From NCBI RefSeq assembly GCF_964355755.1, contig NC_092672.1, forward strand, positions 18,162,501 to 18,226,500: a stretch of DNA of 64,000 bases, written 5' to 3'. This DNA is from Antedon mediterranea. Its lineage: Eukaryota > Echinodermata > Crinoidea > Comatulida > Antedonidae. Below the pieces are notes generated by a model. The model made no database searches. It saw only the letters and a program-made list of their open reading frames with translations, and was not told the DNA's origin. Shown in pieces: positions 53,801-63,624 of the stretch; the stretch's first letter is position 1; each line of letters opens with the position of its first letter. A program made the position numbers and the translations under genes.

Positions 53801-56800
53801 AAGTTAAGACAATAGTAAATTGATTTTTACGGTACAAAATATTTTAACTTTTTTACACTAGATTGTATCAGAATGCAGATTGTAGGAATATTAGTATCAA
53901 TAAATAGTGTATTCTAAATCCCTAGTTAAATTGAAATGACAAACCTGTTTCTAAATTACGTATTCAGTACTAGAGTAATATTTAGATACAATCGACCATT
54001 TTAATTCCATCTTCAGCATGTAGTTATTATTTACAAGTAATAATGCGTTCTTCTAATATTTCATCCTATTATATACAGTTTAATAATTTAACTGACCTTC
54101 TAATATTTCATCTTATTTTACAAGCATATTGTAGATATTTTAGCCAACGTAGCTGAATGGTAACAGCAAGCTCTTCGTTGATCAATTATTGATTACTGTT
54201 TCAGGTCACCTTGGTAATTCTACAGTCCATGTCTGTTATTCATGAATATATAATAATTTACTGCGTTCTTGTTAACATGGTTTGCAAACCATGATGAAGG
54301 TTCAAAACAGGATTTTTAAATTGCATTTAGTATGTTCTCTATATTTGTTGTGCAACTGAAATTTTGACTTTTACAGTTTATTTGAATATGCCGATTTTAT
54401 ACTAAATATTAATTCGTCATTTAAGATAATTCATAATGATGTATTAAATGATAACTTTAAATATTTTAAAATAAATTTTTAATTAAAAACATTCATGACA
54501 GTATGTCAGACAAAGATTATAAGATAGTGCCTGCTTAGAGATAAAATACAAGATTTGATATCCCCGACAGAATGATATTTTGCTCAAGAATCAATCAAAA
54601 ATATATATTTCCCGAAGCACTAGCTGATGGAAATATAATTCTCGAGAGCATAATATCATTCCCGAGTGGATGTCAAATCTTATATTTTACTGATATAAAA
54701 GGTGATATCTGTTATATTATTTTTTTTTTTTTAAATTTTATTTCATACTCATCCAACAGCGAGTAGCCCGCCAATTACAGGATGGATAAACTATTTAATA
54801 ATTTCACAAGACAAACATATACACAAGATGCTCTACATAAACAAAGACTTACTATTAAGTCTTTGGGAGTGGAGTTGTAAATTGTCATGAGAAAAAAACC
54901 CTGACATATGACAGGACTTGAACCCAGGACCCTTAGATTGGTAGCAAAGCATCATAACCACCAAGCCACAGCTCCACTTATATAGCCAACAACAAGTAGA
55001 ATATCTACTGGGTCGGGTAGCTAGGCCTCCTTTATGTAATAAGCCTGCCTATAGTTAGGCGTTGCATTCACCTAATATACAGATAATTACTAATTAATGA
55101 TTCCTTGGTAATAAAATATTCACTTATGCCTAGGTCGTTTAAATAATAACAGAAGAATTTCCATCAATAAGCCTACATTAATAATAATAATTATTATCAG
55201 GTAGGTTGAATAAATAATAATTGTCTTCTTCGATCCGAATCACCGGAAGTTCAGCGTGCCGCACGTACTAGGTTACTACCGTGAGTATCGACCAACCACA
55301 AAACGTCTTTCCTCACGTCCATAGAGGGTGGATAACAAATGAGGGCGCTATGTATGCATAGTTTAAATAGTTTAGTTGATTAATTTCTTCAAGTAAGTTA
55401 CGTGGCGCAGCGAGTAAAACTTTGTATCGTGATGATGTCAACTAATCTTTGCGAGTTCAAGTCTCAGTAGATGACTTTTGTTTATTAGTGTTCCCACACG
55501 AAAATGACACAGTCAATATCATTGTACTCGAGAATTTACTGGATTTTAAATGTTTAATGACAGGGACACGATAGTCACGCAGTCATGGGAAAATTACTCT
55601 GTCAATATCATCGTACTCGAGGAAATTTACGATTTAGGATTCTCGCAGCAGTAGTCATGTGATGCAGTTTCAACCAATCATGTTCACGTATTTACCTAGG
55701 CTATGTAATATAATCATTTATCACATATTTTGCTGTTCTTCTAAATACTATAAACATGAAAAAATTGTATCATAATAATCAACAATCATTTTTTAGATAT
55801 TTATAAGTTTATAAAAGGATTTCTTATACAAAATTACAAGAATGTATTAATTTATTCTAAGATTTAAATTAGTTTAATATAAATATTAGACAAAGGTCTT
55901 AAAAACATTTTAAATATAAAGAAACACCAATAGCCAATATAAAAAAGGAAAAAATACAATGGGATCAGGCATTAAGCAGGCGGATGAAATAGGGGATATT
56001 TGGTACATTGGACTGATTTAATGGAGTTGCTAAGCGCCTTGGTTAAGCCAGAGTGCCATACGACATTGGCATATTCGAGCAAGGGCCTAATATACCCACA
56101 ATAGACAGAGCATAGCTCTTTTTACTCGGGGTACCTGAGTCTAGAACTCGCTCATTTTCTCCTCCATCTGGACACTATTGAGTAAAAAGTGCGATTTATA
56201 AAGTACCACTCCTCCCTTATTCGTTGTAGTATTGAGCAGGGATTTGGCATGAAAATACTAAAGGCACATATCCTCAAAGCTATAGAGCCGTATATTTGAA
56301 TTTGCCTTTTTTGTTAATTAATTTGTTTAATTAAGACGCCACAATGTGTGACACACCACAGCGTTATGTTGTTATATGTGGCTTCTTGGCGTAGGGGTTA
56401 TCACGTCTGCTTAACACGCAGAAGGTCCCCGGTTTGAGCCCGGGCAAAACCTTTTTTTTAAAAACTTTATGGTGAAAAGTACTGTATGCGCAATATGATA
56501 TAGAGTATAATACACTACAGTGTATCTTGTTTTTATTATTGTTTTAAATACTTATTTTGTGTAATCGGTATTAATTATCAATTTTACACATGTTTATTTT
56601 GCTTTGTGCTTTTTACCATTATTTATTTGTAATTTAAATGGATTAAAAAACTTTACGTAACCCACATTTTTGGTGTAAGAGGTTTCGTAGTGTAGTGGTT
56701 ATCAAGTCTGCTTAACACGCAGAAGGTCCTCGGTTCGAGCCCTGGCGAAACCCATTTTTCTTAAACTTTATGGTGAAATATACTGTATAAATAATATGAT

Positions 56801-59800
56801 ATAGAGTATATCTCGTTTTATTACTCGGGGTACCTGAGTCTAGGATTCTCTCATCTTTTCCTCTTCTTCTTCGATCTGGACACTATTGAGTAAAAGTGCG
56901 ATTTATAAAGTACTACTCCTCCCTTATTCGTTGTAGTATTGAGCTGGGATTTGGCATGAATATACTACAGGGACAGGGATATTTTAATTTCAAACCTTAT
57001 CACGTCTCGAAGATGGTACCATATAGCCGTATTTGGTAGCGAGGTTATTGATATGTGACGTTACATCCGGTCTTACGACGTCTATACAGCTTCTTTTGCT
57101 GTACCCCGAGTATCGCACATTCGTGCTTGTTTAGACTCCTTAAGAAAAGAGTTTTTAGGATGTTATCGCAAATATGCCTATCCGATTTAAAATCGTTTTT
57201 TAGCATGACTCCAAGTATGTTAGCATGGTTGACAAATGTTAATTCATTGCCACCAAGATAAATTTTATTTTCATGAATATTCTTATTAATACTAAAACAT
57301 ATTTGTAGAGCCTGGCATTTAGAAGGGTTAAGATCCATCGCATTGTTTACGATTTTCATATACTGATAAGTATAATTGGTTAATTGGTGCCATTAACAGC
57401 ATCATTAATAATTTGAATGGCAATAGGACTAAACTTGGTTCCTTGGAGGAAACCAGCATCTAACATGATAACAAAGGGAATTATTATACTTTACACATTG
57501 TTGATTTCCTGGATATGGAGGGGACGATAAATAAATAAGTAGTATTCAATATTAGTAAAAGATATATGGAACGATGGCATTATGTACACTGAGTATGCAT
57601 AATACATCTTGTGCATTAATCGATTGGTGCTGACGTAGTCTACCTGACGGTATTGCTCTTATACAACGACAGACTTGAGATCAAGTACAAGATCATGTTT
57701 AAATTCGATTATGTTGAACAGATTTTATATTGCATTTCTTTTTGGAAATTATCACTGATATTCCAGAATATTGACTAAAATATAATTTTCATGTATGTAT
57801 TGTAATGACCCATCTGTGTACTACAGAGCATGTGTATTTTACATGATAGAATTAAGGTTATTATATAACATTATTAACCATTATTTCGAGGATAAAGACT
57901 ACTGTAAGTGCCCTGTTGTGTTGATGCCCCACTGGTTCACTTTCTTATCTAACTCCAACACTCTTGCACTCTTACCACTTTAATTCTTATGGCTATAACC
58001 CTCTTGCATACACATACTGTACATTTGGTATTCACCAAAATATGATTTTAAAAGAAACCTTTAGAATCATGCTCAAAATGACATGTTTTTTTTTTATTGG
58101 ATTGCAAATTTATTATTTTATTTAAGTAAATATTATTCGTATATAAATCTTCTTATTAAATTCTCTAATTGCCAAATAAATATAGCTATTTGAACAAGGA
58201 TAACAATAGCATATGCCACTGCATATTGATTAATTTGCAGTTCTTTGCCTACCTACTACACAACCACTCATAAGCACTCCTCATTAACATTAGCATTATG
58301 CTTGACTGATCCATGTGCATGCATGATAACTCTTCTATTTGGCCTGCTGTAGTATTGTCAAATATTTTACGGATCATTTATAGTATAAAGAAACAAAATT
58401 ATATATATGCTACATAAAATGTGTACAGTTTATTTAAAAAATTAAAATAAAAGATCATTATATTTGTATATTTTTTATTAGAAGCATAACTTCATTAGCT
58501 AGTTTGCACTGGCATATTAATTGTTTTACTGTTATTATTAAGAACCAATTGTCATCATATGCAGAATTTGATGATGGTGGTTTGCGGTGATGGGTGTAGT
58601 GGCCTACAGTTGTTGTGTAGCTGTAGCGCGTATATCTAAAGGCTGCTACACACTAGGGCGATAACAATCGATTATAAAAGAATAAACAGTTTTCCTTGTA
58701 GAACTATAATAGGATAACCAAATTTGATAAAAATCATTTCATTGGACGTGTGAAAATATTATTTTCATCAAAGGCAGCATATTTAAATGTTTATCCTATA
58801 GTTCTATGGTAAAAACTTTTTAGATTTCATTGGTTTTATGTAGGAAAAATGTACTGTATGTATGTATCTGTTTATCGTTATCATCCTAGTGTAAGCGTGA
58901 AGCGTTTATATTAAAATAGTTAAAAAACAAAAATTTGTATTGTTCACTGGAGACACTTACGAAATAAACAGGGGTGCAGCCAGCGATGAAATCAAGGGGG
59001 GAGGGGCATCAACAGCTAATTGGAGTATTTTGCGAGCTAAGCGAAGCCCCCTGTATGCTTTGGCGAACTAGGGCAATCTAGATCATTTGAATCAGTTTAC
59101 GCGTGCATAAATATGACAATGTTAACACTAATACACTTTAACAAAAAACCAATCTGAATAAAAATAGGGGGGAGTCAGGACCCCTGTGACCCCCACTGGC
59201 CTCACCCCTGATAAACAACAACAGTTTGATAGGGGGAGTCAGGGCCCCTGTGACCCCCACTGGCTGCACCCCTGATAAACAACAACAGTTTGATAGGGGG
59301 GAGTCAGGGCCCCTGTGACCCCCACTGGCTGCACCCCTGATAAACAACAACAGTTTGATAGGGGGGAGTCAGGGCCCCTGTGACCCCCACTGGCTGCACC
59401 CCTGATAAACAACAACAGTTTGATAGGTTCTACCCAAACCAAAAAAAACCTCCCTGCTTCAATCCTATTTATAGTTCCTATTTACCTTTTTTGGATTATA
59501 ACCAATTGGCTACAGTGGAACATGTTGGGCGTGTCGGATGCAAAGAGCTTTCAATAATGAGTTTTGTAAATTTTTATTTTGGAATTTTATCTGAAAGCAG
59601 TTTTGAAAAAATTTGGTGCCAAAACATAAAGATAATTACATTTTTAATGATTTCTTAAACTGAAATCCTAAATCTTCTGTGACTTAAAGGACAACTTGAC
59701 CGAGGAACATATTTTTACAATGTATTAGGGATGTACATATGATTTTAGAACAATCGCGAGATTAAGGATATCGCCGCACTCGCTCGCCGTACAGCCGTCG

Positions 59801-62800
59801 CCATAAATTGGTGTGATGTCACAGGTGCATCACAAAATCTACTTAATGAGTCCAGATAAGCAAAAATCAACATTTATATTTTGTACAATTTTGCGAATTA
59901 CCTGTGACGTCATGGGAGTCGCATGGCATATAGAATATTTTACTGTTTCAGAGCTTAATTTATAATTTAATAATATTAATGGCATGTTATTGCATCACTG
60001 AATCATGAAATTAATATTGATTTGTGAATATTTATCAAATTGTTTGTTCATTTGGTTTTCAAGTTTAGTGTAACCATAGATTCTGTATCAAAGAAAAGTG
60101 AGTCTAGCGCAAAAACAATGATACGTTGGTCAGTTTTTAACATAATGTGGACTGAATAGCAACTAACGATGCATGTTAATTAAATCCTTGCTGTATATAA
60201 AACAAAAAAACATCCACCAGAAATCAGCAAATTTCCATAAAAACTATATTGTTTTTAATACTGAACAGGTCTCCAGCAATATGTCATTTCAATGTCAGTA
60301 TTCACTTTGATAAAAATTGTCTTAATTAAAAAAAATATATATATATATATATATATTTACCTTAAAAAAATGAAATTTCAAGAAAAAGTAGCCAAACAGA
60401 AGCCCATTATCTGTCAGACAACTTATTTTTGGTTAAATCAGTTTAATATTTGTCTTTTTATGAAGTGAACAAAAAGTTATTGTTGTTTGTTTTTCTGCGG
60501 AAGTGACTTTAAATCTACATAATGACTTATGCAAAGTTTGATTTTATTCATCTTTTTTTTCTTCATTTTTTGTGGAAAATACACCTTTAATAAATGTGAT
60601 ATAGTAACAACACATCAGTTTGTTGCACTTTTTCGTACAAACTTTCAATCAACATCTTTATATTTTTATCTACCCACAGACGTTTGGTAGAAAGATTGGA
60701 TAACATGAAGAAGAATGCTTTGGGTAATGGAACGACCCAATGTATTTTGTGCGGAGATGAGTTTGGTTTGCTAGGAGCCTCTCCATTAACATGTTTTGAT
60801 TGCAAACGGGTAAGAAACATTTTTTGTGTGATAGAGAAAAGAACATTTTTGTTAAGGTTGAATTTCCTCTACTATACTCTCACAAAAAGAAATCCACCCA
60901 GAAGAAAATTCCAATCGATACCTATAAATACCAGTAACCAAATTGAACTAGTAACCAAATTGAACTAGTAACCAAATTGAACTAGTAACCAAATTGAACT
61001 AGTAACCAAATTGAACTAGTAACCAAATTGAACTAGTAACCAAATTGAACTAGTAACCAAATTGAACTAGTAACCAAATTGAACTAGTAACCAAATTGAA
61101 CTAGTAACCAAATTGAACTAGTAACCAAATTGAACTAGTAACCAAATTGAACTAGTAACCAAATTGAACTAGTAACCAAATTGAACTAGTAACCAAATTG
61201 AACTAGTAACCAAATTGAACTAGTAACCAAATTGAACTAGTAACCAAATTGAACTAGTAACCAAATTGAACTAGTAACCAAATTGAACTAGTAACCAAAT
61301 TGAACTAGTAACCAAATTGAACTAGTAACCAAATTGAACTAGTAACCAAATTGAACTAGTAACCAAATTGAACTAGTAACCAAATTGAACTAGTAACCAA
61401 ATTGAACTAGTAACCAAATTGAACTAGTAACCAAATTGAACTAGTAACCAAATTGAACTAGTAACCAAATTGAACTAGTAACCAAATTGAACTAGTAACC
61501 AAATTGAACTAGTAACCAAATTGAACTAGTAACCAAATTGAACTAGTAACCAAATTGAACTAGTAACCAAATTGAACTAGTAACCAAATTGAACTAGTAA
61601 CCAAATTGAACTAGTAACCAAATTGAACTAGTAACCAAATTGAACTAGTAACCAAATTGAACTAGTAACCAAATTGAACTAGTTACCTGCTGGAACTAGT
61701 ACCTGCTGGAACTAGTTCCTGCTGGAACTAGTACCTGCTGGAACTAGTACCTGCTGGAACTAGTACCTGCTGGAACTAGTACCTGCTGGAACTAGTACCT
61801 GCTGGAACTAGTACCTGCTGGAACTAGTACCTGCTGGAACTAGTACCTGCTGGAACTAGTACCTGCTGGAACTAGTACCTGCTGGAACTAGTACCTGCTG
61901 GAGCAGAGATTCAACTTTAAATACTTATTAAACAAGTACTTAAAGCCTCTCATTTTCTCCTGGTGAGTATGGTAACAAATTTATAAATTGATAAGGACTA
62001 AGGAACGAGAGGAATATCTTTTTACAATACAGTATTGCAAACTCCTAAATCTCTGTCTGGACTGGAATTTATGTTAACAAAGAATTTGATGTGCCCATAT
62101 AGACACGATGACATTATATCCATACCATATTTGATTACATCACATTTTTTGTCACATAAAGTTTGATAGGGATGTCCCAAAGAAGGGTTCTTAATGTACT
62201 TCAAATTAATGACAGTTTAAAAAATGTTAAATCCATAGTTATCTTTTGAAAAAAAATTTAAAATGTTTTTAATTTCTAATTACTAATAAAACATTAAAAT
62301 AAATTTGAAGCAATTTTTCTGAAATGTTTTTTGTTGCTTTGTAGTTGTTGTTGTTATCTTTTTCTTTAGGATCCTGTATGGGACAAGAGACTTCTCTTCT
62401 TGTCTTCATCTAATACAGGATACCCAATAATAGGTCTTTAAAAGTTTAAAAATTATATCATATGTAAATTGTTATTTTTTTATTATTGAAATTAATAATA
62501 AATGTTCTTGAAATGAAATTAAATCAATTTAACCAGAGAAAAATGCTCATTATTTTTTGTTTATATTTTCACCTTTATTTTTTAATATGGAAAATATTAT
62601 TTTGTGTTTCTATGCCTATTATTTTCACATGTTTTGTTTGAAGTTGTGGTTTTTGCCTACATAAACTGTCAGTTACTGTACATTCAATTTTAATATTTTT
62701 CAAATTATAATGGCAGCATACAATTAAGTAAAAAAGATGGTAAGATATTGTTGGTTGGGTATACTTCCTTTTATTACTAAGGGGTTTTTTAGTTGCATGA

Positions 62801-63624
62801 ATTATGTTTATTTTTATGGTGTTTGCTATCCATGACAAGACACTTTTTAAGCCACTATGTGGCTGATGTTGTTGGTATGTTTTAAGGGCAGAGTCTAGGA
62901 TTTCTTCTATAACTTTAATCATCAAATAACAATGTGATATAGAACTGCAAATTTGTTGTCAGCTGGTTGATAACAAAACCTATTTCTAAAGCCATTTGGC
63001 TTACATTTTTGGTGCTTTAATTTAATTAATTAATTTGACACAATAAATATGGGAAATCTGTAAGAATGAGAAAAAGTCACCCAATCGAGATTCGAACCTG
63101 GAAACTTCTGCTTGATATGCAGATGTTCTAACCATTAAACCACTGGAGCTTTCATGGTATTGTTGAAAGTCGATTGGATAGCGATTCTTTAATACTCTCG
63201 GCGTGGTACGCCGGAACAGCACTAGTCCCTTTAATTGTATGCATGCGCACCAGAGATCAAATACGTATATATATATTTGCTTAAAATACTTGTTAATGTT
63301 TTACATTTTCCTATTCTACAGTGGCATACAATATGGCTGTGTGCTTTCTTGTCCCAGCCAAAATATCCCCGATTATCTAATTTATAGTAACTTGGTATTA
63401 TCTGATATTTTATCACATATTTATTTATCCTTTAAAAATATATAGTATTTACAAAAGAAAATTCAATTCTTTGGTTTAAGATTTTGTTGTTGAATGTATG
63501 TAGTTAATAATGCTTTTAATGTGTTTATTTTCTCCAGTCTGTGTGCACAAAATGCGGCGTTGATACCCTTAATTGCCAGAAACAACCTATACTACTTTGC
63601 AAGATTTGTAGTGAAAACAGAGAA
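47814..63624 (+). CDS. RPH3A/RPH3AL: Rabphilin/Noc2-type Rab effector, 5' half (runs off the window)
   Basis: Rab3/Rab27 effector of secretory-vesicle exocytosis. Exons: 47814-47890, 49976-50119, 60680-60809, 63538-63624, all with GT/AG borders and compatible phases. Exon 1 (MGEISMGGSMDRW, then CPNDRQLALRA) matches the Noc2 N-terminus. Exon 2 has LNTGWSFHT and a charged helix ending EQERIG. Exon 3 has RLVERLDNMKKNALGNG, then CILCG and CFDCKR. Exon 4 has SVCTKCG and LLCKICSENRE. Together these form the Rab-binding helix and a four-pair Cys FYVE-type zinc finger. The usual RSGAWF motif and anything beyond it (two C2 domains in rabphilin, none in Noc2) lie outside the window, so orthology to RPH3A or RPH3AL is open. 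Introns are 2.1, 10.6 and 2.7 kb and full of repeats. Confidence 0.9.
48440..48612. repeat. Dispersed repeat R fragment
   Basis: AATTACAAAAGAAAAACAAA, AATATCAATCCG, GGGATTTATAGCGGGCCGC and TTATCTCAATAGGACCA match 38,508-38,636 and 53,095-53,236. It lies in intron 1 of the Rab-effector gene. Confidence 0.75.
48613..49279. other. Intron 1 sequence with a MITE fragment
   Basis: 48,930-49,155 contains GTGAAAATATTATTTTCATC + AAAGGCA and TATCCTATAGTTCTAGGAT, shared with 58,680-58,810. Nothing else recognised. Confidence 0.45.
49290..49900 (+). mobile_element. Penelope-like element, GIY-YIG endonuclease fragment and 3' UTR
   Basis: 49,305-49,583 encodes VPVFISKKVKDNIRK, then CVVYKFKCDLCDASYVGYTC and RHLYQRIVEH, the zinc-knuckle plus GIY-YIG-like endonuclease of Penelope-like retroelements. 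A frameshift near 49,580 moves the rest (IGQHLKDHNVIVN, YEMLYIRQLKSSLNKQ) to another frame. The RT is absent, so this is a truncated, dead copy. It sits in intron 1 of the Rab-effector gene, about 75 bp before exon 2, sense orientation. Confidence 0.8.
49854..49895 (+). ncRNA. Degenerate hammerhead-ribozyme-like motif of the Penelope element
   Basis: TTGATAATGACCCCATGATG followed by GAGTCGAAACGTCG can be laid out as a hammerhead core. TTGATAAT stands for CTGATGA, a stem GACxCCA/TGGxGTC follows, then GAAAC and GTC. Hammerhead motifs are known in Penelope-like elements. Two conserved core bases differ (C to T, G to A), so cleavage is unlikely in this copy. Confidence 0.35.
50488..51845. mobile_element. 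Unclassified element: TTTACTAG...CCCGCC hairpin start, TTATAATATAGAT end
   Basis: Starts TTTACTAGCAATTATACCCG, with a near-palindrome ACCCGCCCCAGGGCGGGT at 50,503-50,520. Ends with (ACAAACAG)-type tracts, CTCTCTCACTTATAATATAG and ATAATATAGAT. Internal duplications: 51,545-51,635 against 51,695-51,800 (GGTACAATTGCxATCATTTT + GATACCCCATA), and 50,690-50,785 against 51,275-51,360. Similar starts and ends occur in repeats of many invertebrates. The C-rich open frames are not genes. Confidence 0.55.
51846..52160. other. Intron 2 sequence, nothing recognised
   Basis: AT-rich, with no repeat boundary or coding signal seen. Confidence 0.4.
52161..53410. repeat. Large repeat related to 44,690-46,160, containing repeat R
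   Basis: AATAATGGCATGAGGTGAAG, ACGAATATAAAACATTCATT + ATTTGTT, ATTCCTGTCATTTG, GCCAAGGCCTACATTTGATT, AAAACAGTAACA, TGTGACGTTTTAGAAAAATA, AACAATGCACTACCT, GGATTTATAGCGGGCTGC and CCTAGCAAGCCTAAAACGCC recur in the same order at 44,690-46,160. That locus differs by carrying the foldback element. This locus differs by a LINE-tail insertion at 52,625. Confidence 0.75.
52625..52848 (+). mobile_element. LINE 3'-end insertion with (AAAAT)n tail and 7-bp target duplication
   Basis: The insert ends with TTGATTG(AATAAAATAAAATAAA). AAATTAT flanks both sides (52,618-52,624 and 52,849-52,855). The related loci near 45,117 and 38,155 read straight through (AAATTACGATAAAAAG, AAATTATGATAAAAAG) and act as empty sites. 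No coding sequence remains; it is a 5'-truncated LINE tail. Confidence 0.8.
53411..54544. other. Intron 2, AT-rich, nothing recognised
   Basis: Very AT-rich. No coding frame, RNA gene or clear repeat boundary was seen. Confidence 0.45.
54719..54980 (-). mobile_element. tRNA-derived SINE with an empty site in copy A
   Basis: On the minus strand it begins AGTGGAGCTGTGGCTTGGTG, then GTTATGATGCTTTGC (A-box region), and has CCTGGGTTCAAGTCCTGTC (B box). It ends in an A-rich tail (plus-strand T-run at 54,720-54,732). Copy A at 37,070-37,085 reads TCTGTTATATTACATAGCC (as reverse complement) without it. The right side here (CTTATATAGCC) suggests a short TTATAT duplication. Confidence 0.75.
55380..55475 (+). 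repeat. tRNA-like segment within copy B
   Basis: GTGGCGCAGCGAGTAAAAC and, about 45 bases on, GCGAGTTCAAGTCTCAGTAG resemble A- and B-box halves of a tRNA. The counterpart in copy A is at 36,550-36,640 on the minus strand. The cloverleaf is not intact. Confidence 0.45.
55721..55959. other. Spacer, nothing recognised
   Basis: AT-rich sequence between repeat copy B and the split LINE. Confidence 0.4.
56380..56451 (+). tRNA. tRNA-Val(AAC)-like, copy 5, probably pseudo
   Basis: The anticodon arm TCTGC-TTAACAC-GCAGA and the T stem CCCGG/CCGGG are intact and the T-run terminator is present. The 5' strand GGCTTCT does not pair with 3' CAAAACC, and the B box is GGTTTGAGCCC. Confidence 0.6.
56681..56752 (+). 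tRNA. tRNA-Val(AAC), copy 6, best preserved
   Basis: The acceptor stem GGTTTCG/CGAAACC is perfect, the D arm is GTGTAGTGGTTATCA, the anticodon stem TCTGC/GCAGA carries AAC, and the B box GGTTCGAGCCC is intact. The T stem CTCGG/CCTGG has one non-pair and one wobble. The 3' side continues CATTTTTC, a possible Pol III terminator. If any copy is functional, it is this one. Confidence 0.7.
57481..58649. other. Intron 2, nothing recognised
   Basis: AT-rich. The 62-codon frame at 57,795-57,983 has no domain. No other signal. Confidence 0.4.
58650..58893. mobile_element. Short MITE with ACTAGGxxGATAAC inverted ends
   Basis: The left end CACACTAGGGCGATAACAAT and the right end GTTATCATCCTAGTGT are inverted. 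AACTATAATAGGATAACC and TATCCTATAGTTCTA pair further inside. The central GTGAAAATATTATTTTCATC + AAAGGCA word is shared with 49,045 and, inverted, 40,090. Confidence 0.65.
58894..59159. other. Spacer with a transposon-end phrase
   Basis: AGGGGTGCAGCCAGCGATGA then an A/G-rich GGGGGGAGGGGC resembles the repeat unit that follows and many animal transposon ends. Confidence 0.35.
59162..59430. repeat. About 65-bp tandem repeat, four copies
   Basis: GGGGGGAGTCAGGGCCCCTG, then TGACCCCCACTGGCTGCACC and CCTGATAAACAACAACAGTT + TGATA, repeats four times with few changes. Open minus-strand frames over it are repeat-derived. Confidence 0.9.
59431..60679. other. Intron 2, distal part
   Basis: No gene. (AT)n at about 60,334-60,357. 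An exon 3 acceptor with the run CTACCCACAG closes the interval. Confidence 0.45.
60933..61683. repeat. 17-bp satellite (AGTAACCAAATTGAACT)n, about 44 copies
   Basis: A strikingly homogeneous array of AGTAACCAAATTGAACT begins 123 bp after exon 3 of the Rab-effector gene. Almost no substitutions are visible over 750 bp, implying recent amplification or homogenisation. Confidence 0.95.
61684..61902. repeat. 16-bp satellite (AGTACCTGCTGGAACT)n, about 14 copies
   Basis: Continues directly from the 17-bp array. Both units share GAACTAGTA; only the insert changes (ACCAAATT against CCTGCTG). The first units are mixed (AGTTACCTGCTGG, AGTTCCTGCTGG). Confidence 0.95.
61903..63082. other. Intron 3, nothing recognised
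   Basis: AT-rich. The 116-codon minus-strand frame at 62,575-62,925 shows no domain, and its composition matches the surroundings. Confidence 0.45.
63083..63165 (-). repeat. tRNA pseudogene or SINE head
   Basis: The minus strand reads AGCTCCAGTGGTTTAATGGT, then TAGAACATCTGCATATCAAG, CAGAAG and CAGGTTCGAATCTCG. D arm, anticodon arm (CTGC-ATATCAA-GCAG) and B box are recognisable. The acceptor ends do not pair, so a pseudo-tRNA or SINE promoter is likely. Confidence 0.55.

Larger units (their letters stand above)
54545..55720 (-). repeat. Large dispersed repeat, copy B (inverse of 36,325-37,225)
   Basis: In reverse complement order it repeats the hairpin with GATTTGATATCCCC/GGATGTCAAATCTT arms, AACAACAAGTAGAATATCTA, TTTAAATAATAACAGAAGAA, AATGAGGGCGCTATGTATGC, the tRNA-like GTGGCGCAGCGAGTAAAAC with GAGTTCAAGTCTC, GTCAATATCATCGTACTCGA and TGATGCAGTTTCAACCAATC. 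It is longer than copy A mainly because of the SINE at 54,719-54,980. It is in intron 2 of the Rab-effector gene. Confidence 0.75.
56116..57127 (+). mobile_element. tRNA-Val-bearing element, second copy, one unit
   Basis: The left end TTTTTACTCGGGGTACCTGA and the right end GCTGTACCCCGAGTATCGCA then CATTCGTGCTT match the 7177-8395 element. The internal TTGTTAATTAATTTGTTTAA block and two tRNA-Val-like genes are kept. An additional internal ACTCGGGGTACCTGAG at about 56,823 restarts the left-end sequence, so the right part is a partial second left end. Confidence 0.7.
55960..57480 (-). mobile_element. Decayed LINE split in two by the tRNA-Val element
   Basis: The right part (57,480-57,128, minus strand) reads like QGTKFSPIAIQIINDAVNGT, then AMDLNPSKCQALQICFS, KIYLGGNELTFVNHANILGV and ILKTLFLRSLN. 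The left part (56,115-55,960) resumes with ELCSVYCGYIRPLLEYANVV and WHSGLTKALSNSI. The two halves are consecutive parts of one RT/thumb region separated by about 1 kb that starts and ends with the tRNA-Val element termini. Stops and frameshifts make it inactive. Confidence 0.8.

Noticed and set aside
59138-59442. Minus-strand frames with repeated GGHRGPDSP
   Set aside because: They are translations of a 65-bp tandem repeat of non-triplet context; no start or flank supports a gene.
60933-61902. CRISPR-like array
   Set aside because: The units are contiguous 17- and 16-bp tandem repeats without unique spacers, in an animal intron.
62575-62925. 116-codon minus-strand frame
   Set aside because: AT-rich intronic sequence with no domain; probably chance.
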